Positions 1 through 7,175 of a DNA stretch of 28,098 nt are shown here, in pieces. Both the position numbers and the translations under genes were made by a program. Position 1 is the first letter of the stretch. The number at the start of each line of letters is the position of its first letter. The stretch spans positions 1-28,098 of IMG/VR virus record IMGVR_UViG_3300027896_000171; one strand, written 5' to 3'. The stretch is from a virus. Under the pieces are notes generated by a model. It was given only the letters and a program-made list of their open reading frames with translations. It was not told the origin of the DNA and searched no databases.

Positions 1-846
1 AGTCAAAGACATTGATTCAGCCTTAGCTTTAGGGATAGTTCCAGTCAATCCCCAACGAATTGGAATCTGACTCATTACTCCTGTTAGTAATGATTTCAAC
101 ACATCGGCTTTAGCTTGGTGAACCTCGTCAACAATAACACATACCACACCATCGATAAAGTCTTGAAAAGGAATTTCTGCCTCGTCAGCTTTAGTCTTCT
201 TCATCATGTTACCTAGACTTTGCCAAGTGCAAATTGTATGCTTCTTGTCATATTCTTTGCGACCACCAAAATATACACCTACATCAAGACCTAAGTTGAT
301 ATAGTCTGCTTCTGTTTGTCTTACCAAGTCAGTGTTAGGAACGATAACAATTGTTCTTCCATATTCTTCTACACAGTTTGATAGTGCGGCAGTGATCAAT
401 GTCTTACCTGCACCTGTAGCAATCTCTTGTAGTGCTTGTGGATTCTTTAGATAGTTGTTGATGATTTCGATTTGATAGTCACGCAATACAACAGGTTGTC
501 CTGCGATAGGATGACCCTCTGGCCATGTCTTATGTTTGAATGTATCTTCTGTTACTTCAGTGAAACTAAAGGTAGTAGAGTATTCTCGTGTATCTTCTAG
601 TTCAATATCATATCCTACTCTATCTAATACAGGAAGGATCTCTGGTAACAAGTTGATATAGGTACTACCACCTAAACTGAAATAGCTGGTTTTCCCATTC
701 CATCTACCTAAACGGACACTTGGTAAATACCTTGCGCCCGGAACTTCAAACTCAAACATCTTCATCAATGCTTTGCGTTCGGCTAGTTCAAGCCCTTCAA
801 TTTTTACATTGACCTCATCTTTGATTATTAGTTTACATTGTTTCAT
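1..846 (-). CDS. uvsW: UvsW-like DExH DNA/RNA helicase, N-terminal part (cut by window edge)
   Basis: Open frame from an ATG at 846 running off the left edge (282 codons visible). The first ~110 residues look like the UvsW N-terminal DNA-binding domain. Helicase motifs follow in order: an RDYQ Q-motif-like stretch, motif I ATGAGKT, motif II DEVH, and motif III-like GLTGT just before the edge. In T4, UvsW is an SF2 helicase that unwinds branched intermediates and R-loops and switches replication from origin- to recombination-dependent mode. The second RecA-like domain lies outside the window. The ribosome site is weak (AAGTAA upstream of ATG). UvsX, UvsY and gp32 are nearby, which supports the call. 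Confidence 0.9.
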   Translation of the reverse strand, partial: MKQCKLIIKDEVNVKIEGLELAERKALMKMFEFEVPGARYLPSVRLGRWNGKTSYFSLGGSTYINLLPEILPVLDRVGYDIELEDTREYSTTFSFTEVTEDTFKHKTWPEGHPIAGQPVVLRDYQIEIINNYLKNPQALQEIATGAGKTLITAALSNCVEEYGRTIVIVPNTDLVRQTEADYINLGLDVGVYFGGRKEYDKKHTICTWQSLGNMMKKTKADEAEIPFQDFIDGVVCVIVDEVHQAKADVLKSLLTGVMSQIPIRWGLTGTIPKAKAESMSLT

Positions 847-866
847 AGTTATATTACTTATCAAGC

Positions 867-896
867 ATGATACTACAAAACAACAAGTAAACACAA
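867..896 (-). promoter_or_regulatory. candidate sigma70 promoter for uvsW
   Basis: On the minus strand TTGTGT (891-896) and TATCAT (867-872) are separated by 18 bases, giving a leader of about 15-20 bases. It is weaker than the consensus promoters elsewhere in the window. Confidence 0.4.
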
Positions 897-905
897 ACAT
901 ATAGG

Positions 906-929
906 AAAAAAAAGGGGACCGAAGTCCCC
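906..929 (-). terminator. intrinsic terminator with UUCG tetraloop
   Basis: Minus-strand stem GGGGAC, loop TTCG, stem GTCCCC, then eight T. It lies directly downstream of the AAA ATPase gene and before uvsW, and ends the ATPase transcript. Confidence 0.9.
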
Positions 930-992
930 GAAAGCTAAGTAGAAATTATCGAAAGGGACTTATTGACATTGCCCTTACGCACACTGCAGGGG

Positions 993-1994
993 TTAACCTT
1001 TCATGCAAGTTGCCTTAGCGAGTTCACGCCAGTTGCCACTGATCTTAACCAAGTCAGCAATCTTGAGACACATGCGCAAGGACACTTCACGCAATTTAGA
1101 ATGATTAGCATCAATGAATGACATGATCTCATCAGTTTGTTCCTGAGTAAAATCATAGTCAGCAAACAAACCACCATCAGCGTCACGGTGAACTTGTTTG
1201 ATACGCAACATTTTGTCACGCTCACTGTCAACAGTCAGGTCCAGAAAGTGACAACGACTTTGCAATGCATCTAAGTGAGGCTGAATCTTACTAGCCTTTT
1301 TACTATCAAAAGTTTTGTTAGTGATAAAGATAATAGAACCGTTGAAGTTGAAAGTGTTAGGCACTGCCTCTTCACGCAACAAACGACTATCTTTGTTCCA
1401 AGAGATACGGCGAGTTTTACCTGAATCCAATGCACCTTTCAATACATTCAATGCATCTTGATCTTCCCACACATCACAGTCATCAAACACCAATACATTT
1501 TTAGCGTCACTGTATTTGTAAAGTGTAGCGAACAAGCCGATACCACTGATAGCACCTTTGACAATCTCAAAGCGAGGGCGATTGCCAGTGATCTTGTCAA
1601 ACATTGATGCCTTTTCCATTTGCTGTGTGACACCGTGACTCTTGCCGATACCAGCAGGGCCAGTCACAATCATAGCACGAATGTTACCTGCGATACATGC
1701 GGCAGACATTTCATCTAATACTGCAAAACGATTAGCAATACGGTCCATTGCCTCAGTTTCAGTTTCAGTAGGTGTCTCAACTTTAGATTCTTTACCACTC
1801 AAAAATTCCATGCATTCTTGATTATCAAGTTGAATACGCACTTCGTCAGGGCGACCGGGAAACTGTCCCTCGTTTTTAACAGTGACGAAACCACCTTTAC
1901 TACCTAACTGATAACCTTTGACCAGTTGAAACACCTCACCTTTGACAGGGTCGTTACGATAAGTACCAGAAGTGATGCGAACGATACTAGACAT
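993..1994 (-). CDS. AAA-type ATPase, phage early gene of unknown role
   Basis: 333 residues. The N-terminal ~60 residues look like a small beta-rich domain. An acidic Thr/Glu linker (about 71-83) leads into an ATPase core with P-loop GPAGIGKS (112-119), Walker B VLVFDDCD (167-174) and a sensor-1 asparagine in IIFITNK (221-227). This is a AAA ATPase fold. The substrate is unknown; no clamp-loader or helicase signature was recognised. It is transcribed alone, from a consensus promoter at 2026-2054 to the terminator at 906-929. ATG at 1994 follows AAGGAAAC at good spacing. The isolated early-type expression suggests a takeover or replication role, which is inference. Confidence 0.85.
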   Translation of the reverse strand: MSSIVRITSGTYRNDPVKGEVFQLVKGYQLGSKGGFVTVKNEGQFPGRPDEVRIQLDNQECMEFLSGKESKVETPTETETEAMDRIANRFAVLDEMSAACIAGNIRAMIVTGPAGIGKSHGVTQQMEKASMFDKITGNRPRFEIVKGAISGIGLFATLYKYSDAKNVLVFDDCDVWEDQDALNVLKGALDSGKTRRISWNKDSRLLREEAVPNTFNFNGSIIFITNKTFDSKKASKIQPHLDALQSRCHFLDLTVDSERDKMLRIKQVHRDADGGLFADYDFTQEQTDEIMSFIDANHSKLREVSLRMCLKIADLVKISGNWRELAKATCMKG

Positions 1995-2007
1995 TTGTTT
2001 CCTTTAC

Positions 2008-2036
2008 TTGACTGAATAAGACTCTATTATATACCC
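2008..2036. repeat. 29-bp direct repeat, copy 1 (promoter -10 and leader)
   Basis: This block is identical to 2873-2901. It covers the -10 region and early leader of two different promoters, pointing to duplication of a promoter cassette. Confidence 0.85.
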
Positions 2037-2054
2037 AAACCGATTTATTGTCAA
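2026..2054 (-). promoter_or_regulatory. sigma70 promoter, conserved cassette (AAA ATPase)
   Basis: TTGACA (2049-2054), 17-base spacer beginning ATAAATC, TATAAT (2026-2031). Perfect hexamers; leader about 25 bases. Confidence 0.92.
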
Positions 2055-2059
2055 CCTTT

Positions 2060-2302
2060 TTATGCCATGTTGAGTTGAACTTGTAGACCTTCCCAAGTAC
2101 CACCTAGCCCGGTTGAACACATTTCAACACCGTCACCGGAACGATATACTTCCAATACCTCAAGGGCTTTTTGCGTAGCCGCATTACAAGTATAAAAGTC
2201 ACCCACTCCTGCACGGATTTGTTTGGCAGTAGCATAGAATGAAACAGTAGAACCAATGTTAATACGAAACTTTTGTGTTTGTTTGAAACGCTTGATAGTC
2301 AT
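2060..2302 (-). CDS. small phage protein, unknown function
   Basis: 80 residues beginning MTIKRFKQTQ. The open frame extends 18 bases upstream to an ATG at 2320. That start would sit at the predicted transcription start with no ribosome site, whereas ATG 2302 is preceded by AAAGGAGT. The protein is basic at its N-terminus, with a Gly-rich end and two cysteines (one in YTCNAAT, one in MCSTG). No family recognised. It has its own promoter at 2332-2360 and ends just before the next promoter, so it is a single-gene early-type unit. Confidence 0.75.
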   Translation of the reverse strand: MTIKRFKQTQKFRINIGSTVSFYATAKQIRAGVGDFYTCNAATQKALEVLEVYRSGDGVEMCSTGLGGTWEGLQVQLNMA

Positions 2303-2331
2303 GTCAACTCCTTTAATCAATCAATACAAGT

Positions 2332-2360
2332 ATTATATGCCCAAAACGATTTATTGTCAA
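2332..2360 (-). promoter_or_regulatory. sigma70 promoter, conserved cassette
   Basis: TTGACA (2355-2360), 17-base spacer, TATAAT (2332-2337). The TGA inside TTGACA is also the stop codon of the upstream gene (2357-2590). Confidence 0.92.
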
Positions 2361-2590
2361 GCGGGTTGCTTACGCTTTTCATCCATCATTTCAGCAAGGA
2401 TAAACTTGGCAATGTTCATTTGCTTACGGGCTGCCTCGCTACGATCCATTGCCAACAGTTCCTGGGCATCAGACAGGATACCCATCACAACCATTTCCAA
2501 ACCGGTGAACTTAGCGGTAATACTTTCCATGTAACTTTCACGGATTTCTTGTTCAGACATACCGTAGCATTTAGTTTCAAAATTAGTCAT
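2357..2590 (-). CDS. small helical phage protein, unknown function
   Basis: 77 residues, predominantly helical by composition, with long amphipathic stretches (about 11-72) and a charged tail ending DEKRKQPA. ATG 2590 follows AAAGGACA. No family recognised and no membrane segment. It is expressed from its own promoter at 2623-2651, and its stop codon is embedded in the -35 box of the next gene's promoter. Confidence 0.75.
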   Translation of the reverse strand: MTNFETKCYGMSEQEIRESYMESITAKFTGLEMVVMGILSDAQELLAMDRSEAARKQMNIAKFILAEMMDEKRKQPA

Positions 2591-2622
2591 GTCGTGTCCT
2601 TTCGTTTACTGTCTAAGATTCT

Positions 2623-2651
2623 ATTATATACCCAAAATGATTTATTGTCAA
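2623..2651 (-). promoter_or_regulatory. sigma70 promoter, conserved cassette
   Basis: TTGACA (2646-2651), 17-base spacer beginning ATAAATC, TATAAT (2623-2628). The -35 contains the TGA stop of gene 2648-2860. Confidence 0.92.
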
Positions 2652-2860
2652 ATTTTGGCAATCAGTTGGGCGTGAATCATGTCCATTTCAGACTGTTCGA
2701 CATAGAAGTCGGTAGTAGGATCGTAGTACTGGCCCTCTTTGTTGTCATAATACAACACTCGACCACTGAAGTTGAATGGGCCCTCAAGACCTTTGCGTGG
2801 ACCATACTTGGTGCGCATTTCGTCCATTTGAAATTTGTCTGCAACAACTTTGTAACCCAT
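2648..2860 (-). CDS. small phage protein, unknown function
   Basis: 70 residues starting MGYKVVADKF, rich in Tyr, Asp and Met, with no membrane segment and no motif I recognise. ATG 2860 follows AAAGGAGT. It has a dedicated promoter at 2891-2919. Like its neighbours it is a one-gene unit in an array of early-type small genes, a region that in T4-like phages usually holds host-takeover or accessory proteins. That analogy is inference. Confidence 0.75.
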   Translation of the reverse strand: MGYKVVADKFQMDEMRTKYGPRKGLEGPFNFSGRVLYYDNKEGQYYDPTTDFYVEQSEMDMIHAQLIAKI

Positions 2861-2872
2861 GAACGACTCCTT

Positions 2873-2901
2873 TTGACTGAATAAGACTCTATTATATACC
2901 C
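2873..2901. repeat. 29-bp direct repeat, copy 2
   Basis: Identical to 2008-2036; includes the -10 box and first leader bases of the promoter for gene 2648-2860. Confidence 0.85.
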
Positions 2902-2919
2902 GAAATGATTTATTGTCAA
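2891..2919 (-). promoter_or_regulatory. sigma70 promoter, conserved cassette
   Basis: TTGACA (2914-2919), 17-base spacer beginning ATAAATC, TATAAT (2891-2896). Confidence 0.92.
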
Positions 2920-2934
2920 ATTTCGGGTATATTT

Positions 2935-3099
2935 TTACACTGTGTGGTCGTCTATTACCACTACATCGACCCCACGCTGTGGATCAAAGTAGGAATAAAC
3001 AGTACCAACAGCACCCATATATTCTTCGTTCATGGTCATATCAAGCACAGCATCAGGTGGCATATGTGCCAACAATTCTAACAAATCACGAACTAACAT
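2935..3099 (-). CDS. 54-residue phage protein, unknown function
   Basis: Short frame from ATG 3099 (start MLVRDLLELLAHMPPDAVLD) to TAA at 2935, with a strong ribosome site AGGAGAG and its own promoter at 3129-3157. The pattern of a short amphipathic helix then a 'MPPDAV' turn then strands recurs in small phage proteins of unknown role. The C-terminus is acidic (VVVIDDHTV). Promoter, ribosome site and fit between neighbours make it a real gene despite its size. Confidence 0.75.
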   Translation of the reverse strand: MLVRDLLELLAHMPPDAVLDMTMNEEYMGAVGTVYSYFDPQRGVDVVVIDDHTV

Positions 3100-3128
3100 T
3101 TTTCTCTCCTTTTATTTAATATACCCAT

Positions 3129-3157
3129 AGTATATCAAATTACCCATTTATTGTCAA
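3129..3157 (-). promoter_or_regulatory. sigma70 promoter
   Basis: TTGACA (3152-3157), 17-base spacer beginning ATAAATG, TATACT (3129-3134). The -35 contains the TGA stop of gene 3154-3972. Confidence 0.9.
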
Positions 3158-3972
3158 GTTTCGGAGAAGTCTATTTGCCAATTGTTCACTTGATAGTAGT
3201 TGATTGCATCATGCTCACTGTATTTGTAGGTACCTACTATTGTGATAGATTCTTGCTTAAAAAAGTATTCCCATAAGTGGTTCAATTTATTTTCACAAAG
3301 TATTTCAATTCTATATCCCTTATCGTCACTATCCTTTAACCAATACTCTATGAACTTTTTTCCTTTTGCTTTAATTAAAAATTTATTGACTGGAAACAAA
3401 GTTTTTGTATCTTGCCATAAAACACTACCGTGCGTATTTTCAAATTGTCTGTTCAAATCTTTAAACATTTCATCATGTTCAATATCGTTGTCATAGAATT
3501 CAGGCAAACGATAAATCAAAGGCATCATTTCTTCTTTGACTATTTTGGTACTACCATGAATAAATGTGTTTAAATCTTTTCTAAAATTAGATAGTGGTTG
3601 ACCTCGCAATGATATCATCATAAGTTTCTTACTAAAGTAATCACGGATGATGTTAGCACGATCCCTATCTTCCTGAATCATTTCGTTGAATAAAATTTTA
3701 TCAGTGAGATTAGTTGGTCGATTAATTATATTGATACAAGATGCCCTTAATCTTTGCCAAGTAACACTAAGTGCTAAAATATCTTCGGTTACTTCAATTA
3801 CCTGATATTTTTTTACATTCTCATTTGATGATCCTAAATAAGGATTACCTGGTTCTCCCCAAAATGATTCGGAAATATTTGAACCAATCGCACCAAAAGC
3901 TTTAGCCACATCAATTTGATTGATCGCCGATAATGAATTCAAATTGTTTAAGTTGATAATACTAGATGTCAT
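3154..3972 (-). CDS. phage protein of unknown function downstream of uvsY
   Basis: 272 residues. The N-terminal ~45 residues are Asn/Ser/Ile-rich, with a Gly/Pro stretch (WGEPGNPYLG); the rest is mixed alpha/beta with many aromatic and charged residues. No catalytic motif, signal peptide or membrane segment is seen and no family is recognised. It starts two bases after the uvsY stop, so it is likely the last gene of the uvsX-uvsY transcript and may have a role in recombination-dependent replication or head assembly. That role is a guess from position. Confidence 0.7.
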   Translation of the reverse strand: MTSSIINLNNLNSLSAINQIDVAKAFGAIGSNISESFWGEPGNPYLGSSNENVKKYQVIEVTEDILALSVTWQRLRASCINIINRPTNLTDKILFNEMIQEDRDRANIIRDYFSKKLMMISLRGQPLSNFRKDLNTFIHGSTKIVKEEMMPLIYRLPEFYDNDIEHDEMFKDLNRQFENTHGSVLWQDTKTLFPVNKFLIKAKGKKFIEYWLKDSDDKGYRIEILCENKLNHLWEYFFKQESITIVGTYKYSEHDAINYYQVNNWQIDFSET

Positions 3973-3974
3973 TT

Positions 3975-4433
3975 TTATCCTATTGAAATATCTTCCATAC
4001 CTGCGGTTCTTAATTTTACCACATGCCCTAACATGAAGTTTTTTGACTCAAGTGCCTTCATTATACCAAGCCAGCGATTACGCAATAGTGCAACTTCATT
4101 AATTAATACCTCAAAGTCAACTACCTCATCCTCACCGTCTACATATTTTTCGGCATCTCTACTAGTCAATACTCTATTATACGCCTCTAGGTATTTTTGA
4201 AAATGTTTTCGGCGAATTTGTCTTACTTTGATATTTAAAAATTGTAACACCGCTTCAATCTCTTGTAGTTGATTGAAACGGTGTTCTGTGACACCAGGTA
4301 ACCCAGAAAGATTTTTTTCAATATTTCCAGAGATTTTTACCTCTTTTTTTGCCATTTCCAATTCTGCTTCACAATGTGTAATAAAATCGGGAATGGCAGA
4401 TAGATCACTTGTAATACGAGTATACCAATTCAT
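3975..4433 (-). CDS. uvsY: UvsY recombination mediator
   Basis: 152 residues, close to T4 UvsY (137). The stretch RDAEKYVDGE and the C-terminal block with ALESKNFMLGHVVKLR match my memory of UvsY from T4-like phages. In T4, UvsY forms hexamers, binds ssDNA, displaces gp32 and loads UvsX to form the presynaptic filament. Its position one gene downstream of uvsX, with gp32 just upstream of that, fits. It is separated by no bases from the acidic gene upstream (its ATG at 4433 abuts the stop at 4434). Mostly helical, no enzyme motif. Confidence 0.85.
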   Translation of the reverse strand: MNWYTRITSDLSAIPDFITHCEAELEMAKKEVKISGNIEKNLSGLPGVTEHRFNQLQEIEAVLQFLNIKVRQIRRKHFQKYLEAYNRVLTSRDAEKYVDGEDEVVDFEVLINEVALLRNRWLGIMKALESKNFMLGHVVKLRTAGMEDISIG

Positions 4434-4688
4434 TTAATCCCAATCATCTTGGTCTTCGTAATCGTCTTCATAATCTTCATATTCCTCTTCGGCATCATGC
4501 TGTAGAGCATAATCTTTCAGAGCAATACCGATATCTTTATCTACTTTAAAGGCAGCTTTGATATCATCGGCTTCGTGGTCGTTGTCAATCAATAAATTAA
4601 TTAATGAGTCTGCGGCATCGCTACGGTCATTCAAATCAATGTGAGTGCGTAAGACATCCCAAACTTCAGCAATAAAATCTAAACTCAT
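4434..4688 (-). CDS. small acidic protein between uvsX and uvsY
   Basis: 84 residues starting MSLDFIAEVWDVLR, with a strongly acidic tail of Asp, Glu and Tyr repeats over the last ~20 residues. Similar small proteins next to uvsX/uvsY occur in T4-like phages of cyanobacteria and aquatic bacteria (from memory), without a known function. It starts in an ATGA overlap with the uvsX stop, implying coupled translation. The acidic tail could mimic DNA or contact a recombination protein; this is speculation. Confidence 0.75.
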   Translation of the reverse strand: MSLDFIAEVWDVLRTHIDLNDRSDAADSLINLLIDNDHEADDIKAAFKVDKDIGIALKDYALQHDAEEEYEDYEDDYEDQDDWD

Positions 4689-5758
4689 TCTGCAATTTCC
4701 TCTTCTGGTAACGCAGGTACAGTGCTTTGAATTTTATGAGGATTATTAGTAATGTCTGCCATTACTTTATCCAAACAACCATCTTTGTTTGATTCCCATC
4801 CCTTACGGAAGTATTTCAAAATCTCACCGTCTGCTGTAGTATATATCAAACTATTGCCTTCTTTCTTCAACAAGCCCTTGCCTTCAGCCAAGTCAGTTAG
4901 ACCTGAGTAAGGATTCATACCTGTTTGGTAGGGAATCTTAACTTGAACACTTTCAAAAGGTTTAGCATATCGTGTCTTCATAATCTTACATGCGGCACGA
5001 ATACCCTTGACTTCGGAAGTTTTATTACCATCTTCGTCTTCTTTCAATTTCAACTTACGCATGGCAACTACAATACTACTTGCATAAATGAAACCTTGAC
5101 CACCACTAATTTTATCATCTGGGTCAAACATATCTTGACTTGCATATGTGTGGTTAGTTGCAACTAAACCAATGTTCAATGAACCAAACATATTAACACA
5201 ATTACGAACAAGTGCAGTCAATGCTTTAGGTTTACGACCCATGTCACCCTTCATATCACCTGCATTGAATTGATTAACATCAGTTGGGGTTAGTAACATA
5301 CCCAGCGAGTCCAATACGATTAATACTTTAGGACGATCATCTTCTGGTAATGTTTTATATTGTGTAACGAATTCACTAATCATTTTAGCAACATCATCAA
5401 TCATTGCCATGTTTAACTTTAATAATTTGCTTTCGTCTGTATCAACACCTAGTGCATGTAACCATGCTTCATCAAGTGCATTCTCTGTATCAATTAAGAT
5501 AGGAAATATGCCTTGCTTTTGTGCATTTGCAATTAAATTACCTGAACAGATAAAACTTTTACCTGCTCCTGATTCACCTGCAAAAACTGTAACTTTACCT
5601 AATGGAATGCCCTTGTCAAAAGTACCTGAAATAAGATAGTTTAATGCATAGTTGTTTGTACTGACCCAATCGGTAGGGTCGTTAAAGCCGATACTTAGTC
5701 CGTCAATAGACTTAGTAAGCGACTTCCTGAATTTTGATATATCAAATGGTTTAGTCAA
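4685..5758 (-). CDS. uvsX: UvsX, RecA-like recombinase
   Basis: 357 residues, near the T4 UvsX length (391). Walker A is GESGAGKS (61-68); Walker B is VLIVLD (145-150); a Gln/Asn-containing ATNHTY stretch (about 201-206) matches the sensor region, followed by the KISGGQGF DNA-binding loop region. UvsX polymerises on ssDNA and catalyses strand exchange in recombination-dependent replication with UvsY and gp32. Its start overlaps the previous gene by 8 bases and its stop overlaps the next in ATGA, so gp32, uvsX and uvsY probably share a transcript. Confidence 0.95.
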   Translation of the reverse strand: MTKPFDISKFRKSLTKSIDGLSIGFNDPTDWVSTNNYALNYLISGTFDKGIPLGKVTVFAGESGAGKSFICSGNLIANAQKQGIFPILIDTENALDEAWLHALGVDTDESKLLKLNMAMIDDVAKMISEFVTQYKTLPEDDRPKVLIVLDSLGMLLTPTDVNQFNAGDMKGDMGRKPKALTALVRNCVNMFGSLNIGLVATNHTYASQDMFDPDDKISGGQGFIYASSIVVAMRKLKLKEDEDGNKTSEVKGIRAACKIMKTRYAKPFESVQVKIPYQTGMNPYSGLTDLAEGKGLLKKEGNSLIYTTADGEILKYFRKGWESNKDGCLDKVMADITNNPHKIQSTVPALPEEEIAE

Positions 5759-5996
5759 TTTTATCTCCTAATTGTGTCTTGTATAGTTTATCAGAGATTG
5801 ATACTTTATCAAACATCTCCGGGCATTTGTCTGCGAGGTTATCAATCTCATAGTCTTGTGGGAAATGCCGTAATGCGGCTCTTGCTCTATCTCTCACTAT
5901 ACTTGGTACTCGTGGAGTGCGACCTGGATCACACAATTCCTCAAGTAATTTTTTGCCTTGCTTAAGGGCGCGATAGCGTTCGTCTGGTAGTGTCAT
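5751..5996 (-). CDS. small protein resembling a betaproteobacterial family (BPSL0761-like)
   Basis: 81 residues. The pattern MTLPDERYRAL, then a leucine-rich helix, then PRVPSIVRDRARAALRHFP resembles a small family of unknown function common in Burkholderiales chromosomes (start MTxPxERxRA, middle VRxxAxxLLRHYP); this is from memory. ATG 5996 follows AAGGAG. Located between gene 32 and uvsX and overlapping the uvsX start by 8 bases, so the two are translationally coupled. A host-derived gene inside the replication operon is the likely history. Confidence 0.75.
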   Translation of the reverse strand: MTLPDERYRALKQGKKLLEELCDPGRTPRVPSIVRDRARAALRHFPQDYEIDNLADKCPEMFDKVSISDKLYKTQLGDKID

Positions 5997-6011
5997 GGAA
6001 TTCTCCTTGAG

Positions 6012-6029
6012 ACAAGGGGCCGTAGCCCC
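6012..6029 (-). terminator. GC hairpin between gene 32 and uvsX operon, weak terminator
   Basis: Minus-strand stem GGGGC, loop TACG, stem GCCCC, followed only by TTGTC. The poor U-tract suggests attenuation or a processing/stability hairpin at the end of the gene 32 message, with read-through to uvsX. Confidence 0.55.
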
Positions 6030-6038
6030 CTGTTTCCA

Positions 6039-7031
6039 TTAAGACTTAGTTTGTCTTGCACGGATCATCGCTAAGATGTCTTGTGCTTTATCGCTACTAG
6101 GAGTTGTCTTTGGAACTACAACTGGTTCATTGAATGATTCTTCAGCCTTGCTAACATCATCTTCCCATGGTGCGGATGTAGAATCTGATGCAACTGGTGC
6201 TGTAGTTGCTGTTGATTGTGTTGTGCTACCTGCTGGAGCTTCTAAGCCCCATGGACGATAGTATTGTCCCCAACGCTCAACATCATATGGTTGACCGTCA
6301 ACGCTTGCCTCAAACATTTCTTTAATGATGCGTAGTTCTGCTTCGCCTGGCTTCTTTGGTAAGAAGTCTTTTAGATTAAACAAACCATGCGCTTCAATAG
6401 CGGCTTGTTCTGCTTCAGTCAATGGACTTTCTTTACGAGCCCAGTTACTTGTAGAATAGTCAGCATAACCACCCTTGCTTGTTTTCTTGATGTTGAAATC
6501 AAGACCACGCAAATAGTCTGTTGGTAATTCTTCAATCTCTGGATCCATCAAACCAGCCTTAACGATTGGAATGATTTGTGGGCTGATGATGAACTTACGA
6601 ATTGGGTTCGCAGGAACTTTATCGTCACCTAGTGGGTTTTGACGAACAAAACCTTGGAAGATATAACTACGCTTCTTCCAGTACTTGTTTGCCATTTCTT
6701 TCAATGTTTCGTCTTTGTACCAAGGACGAACTTCTGCTAAGATAGGGCAACTGTCACCATACATTTCTACGCATGGTACTTGTACCTCAAGACGCTTGTG
6801 AGTAGGATCACCCTTGACCCCATTGAATGGAAGCTTGATGATTTGTTTTTCAACCCAGAAGAAGTCGTTCTTTGAATCACCATCAGGTAAGAAACGAATG
6901 CTAGCTGTAGTGCCTTCGTCCATGTTCCAGTGGGGATATGTTGAGTTGTCAGACTGAGTTGTAGAACCCTTGTTTTGTGACTTGTTTTCTTGCGCCGCAA
7001 TACGAGCGCGGATTTCTGCTAATGATGCCAT
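6039..7031 (-). CDS. 32: gp32-like single-stranded DNA-binding protein
   Basis: 330 residues (T4 gp32 is 301). The basic N-terminus MASLAEIRARIAAQ corresponds to the cooperativity (LAST-like) region. The core begins at YPHWNMDEGTTASIRFLPDG, and a His/Cys cluster (H-x7-C-x8-C around residues 79-97) is a candidate zinc site as in T4 gp32. The C-terminal ~60 residues are Ser/Thr/Ala and acid rich, matching the regulatory tail that recruits replication proteins. It coats ssDNA at forks and recombination intermediates. A 70-odd base leader with hairpin (7082-7096) and a strong promoter precede it. ATG 7031 follows AAGGAAAAA. Confidence 0.92.
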   Translation of the reverse strand: MASLAEIRARIAAQENKSQNKGSTTQSDNSTYPHWNMDEGTTASIRFLPDGDSKNDFFWVEKQIIKLPFNGVKGDPTHKRLEVQVPCVEMYGDSCPILAEVRPWYKDETLKEMANKYWKKRSYIFQGFVRQNPLGDDKVPANPIRKFIISPQIIPIVKAGLMDPEIEELPTDYLRGLDFNIKKTSKGGYADYSTSNWARKESPLTEAEQAAIEAHGLFNLKDFLPKKPGEAELRIIKEMFEASVDGQPYDVERWGQYYRPWGLEAPAGSTTQSTATTAPVASDSTSAPWEDDVSKAEESFNEPVVVPKTTPSSDKAQDILAMIRARQTKS

Positions 7032-7081
7032 GATATTTTTCCTTATATAAATTGAGATGGTCTCTTGTTTTTAATATTCGC

Positions 7082-7096
7082 CACTCACCATGAGTG
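7082..7096 (-). promoter_or_regulatory. leader hairpin of gene 32, candidate autoregulatory element
   Basis: Minus-strand stem CACTCA, loop TGG, stem TGAGTG near the 5' end of the leader, followed by an A/T-rich unstructured stretch to the ribosome site. The ATGGT around the loop is complementary to ACCAT further down the leader, so a pseudoknot is possible. T4 gene 32 has an operator of this general kind. Confidence 0.4.
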
Positions 7097-7111
7097 ACTA
7101 ACACAAGTGCT

Positions 7112-7141
7112 AGTGTAGCAAATCACTAGTACCTCTGTCAA
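7112..7141 (-). promoter_or_regulatory. sigma70 promoter for gene 32
   Basis: TTGACA (7136-7141), 18-base spacer, TACACT (7112-7117). Lacks the ATAAATC spacer motif of the other early promoters. Confidence 0.8.
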
Positions 7142-7144
7142 TAG

Positions 7145-7152
7145 TATTTATC
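7145..7152 (-). promoter_or_regulatory. candidate late-type promoter box upstream of gene 32
   Basis: GATAAATA followed by C on the minus strand, overlapping hairpin 7151-7164 (TCCCT-GATT-AGGGA). The same box precedes several virion genes. Confidence 0.4.
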
Positions 7153-7175
7153 CCTAATCAGGGAAAATAGATTTT

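Noticed and set aside
2273-2884. 203-codon plus-strand frame
   Set aside because: It runs antisense through three small genes that each have a promoter and ribosome site; it has no ribosome site and its protein contains translated promoter repeats.
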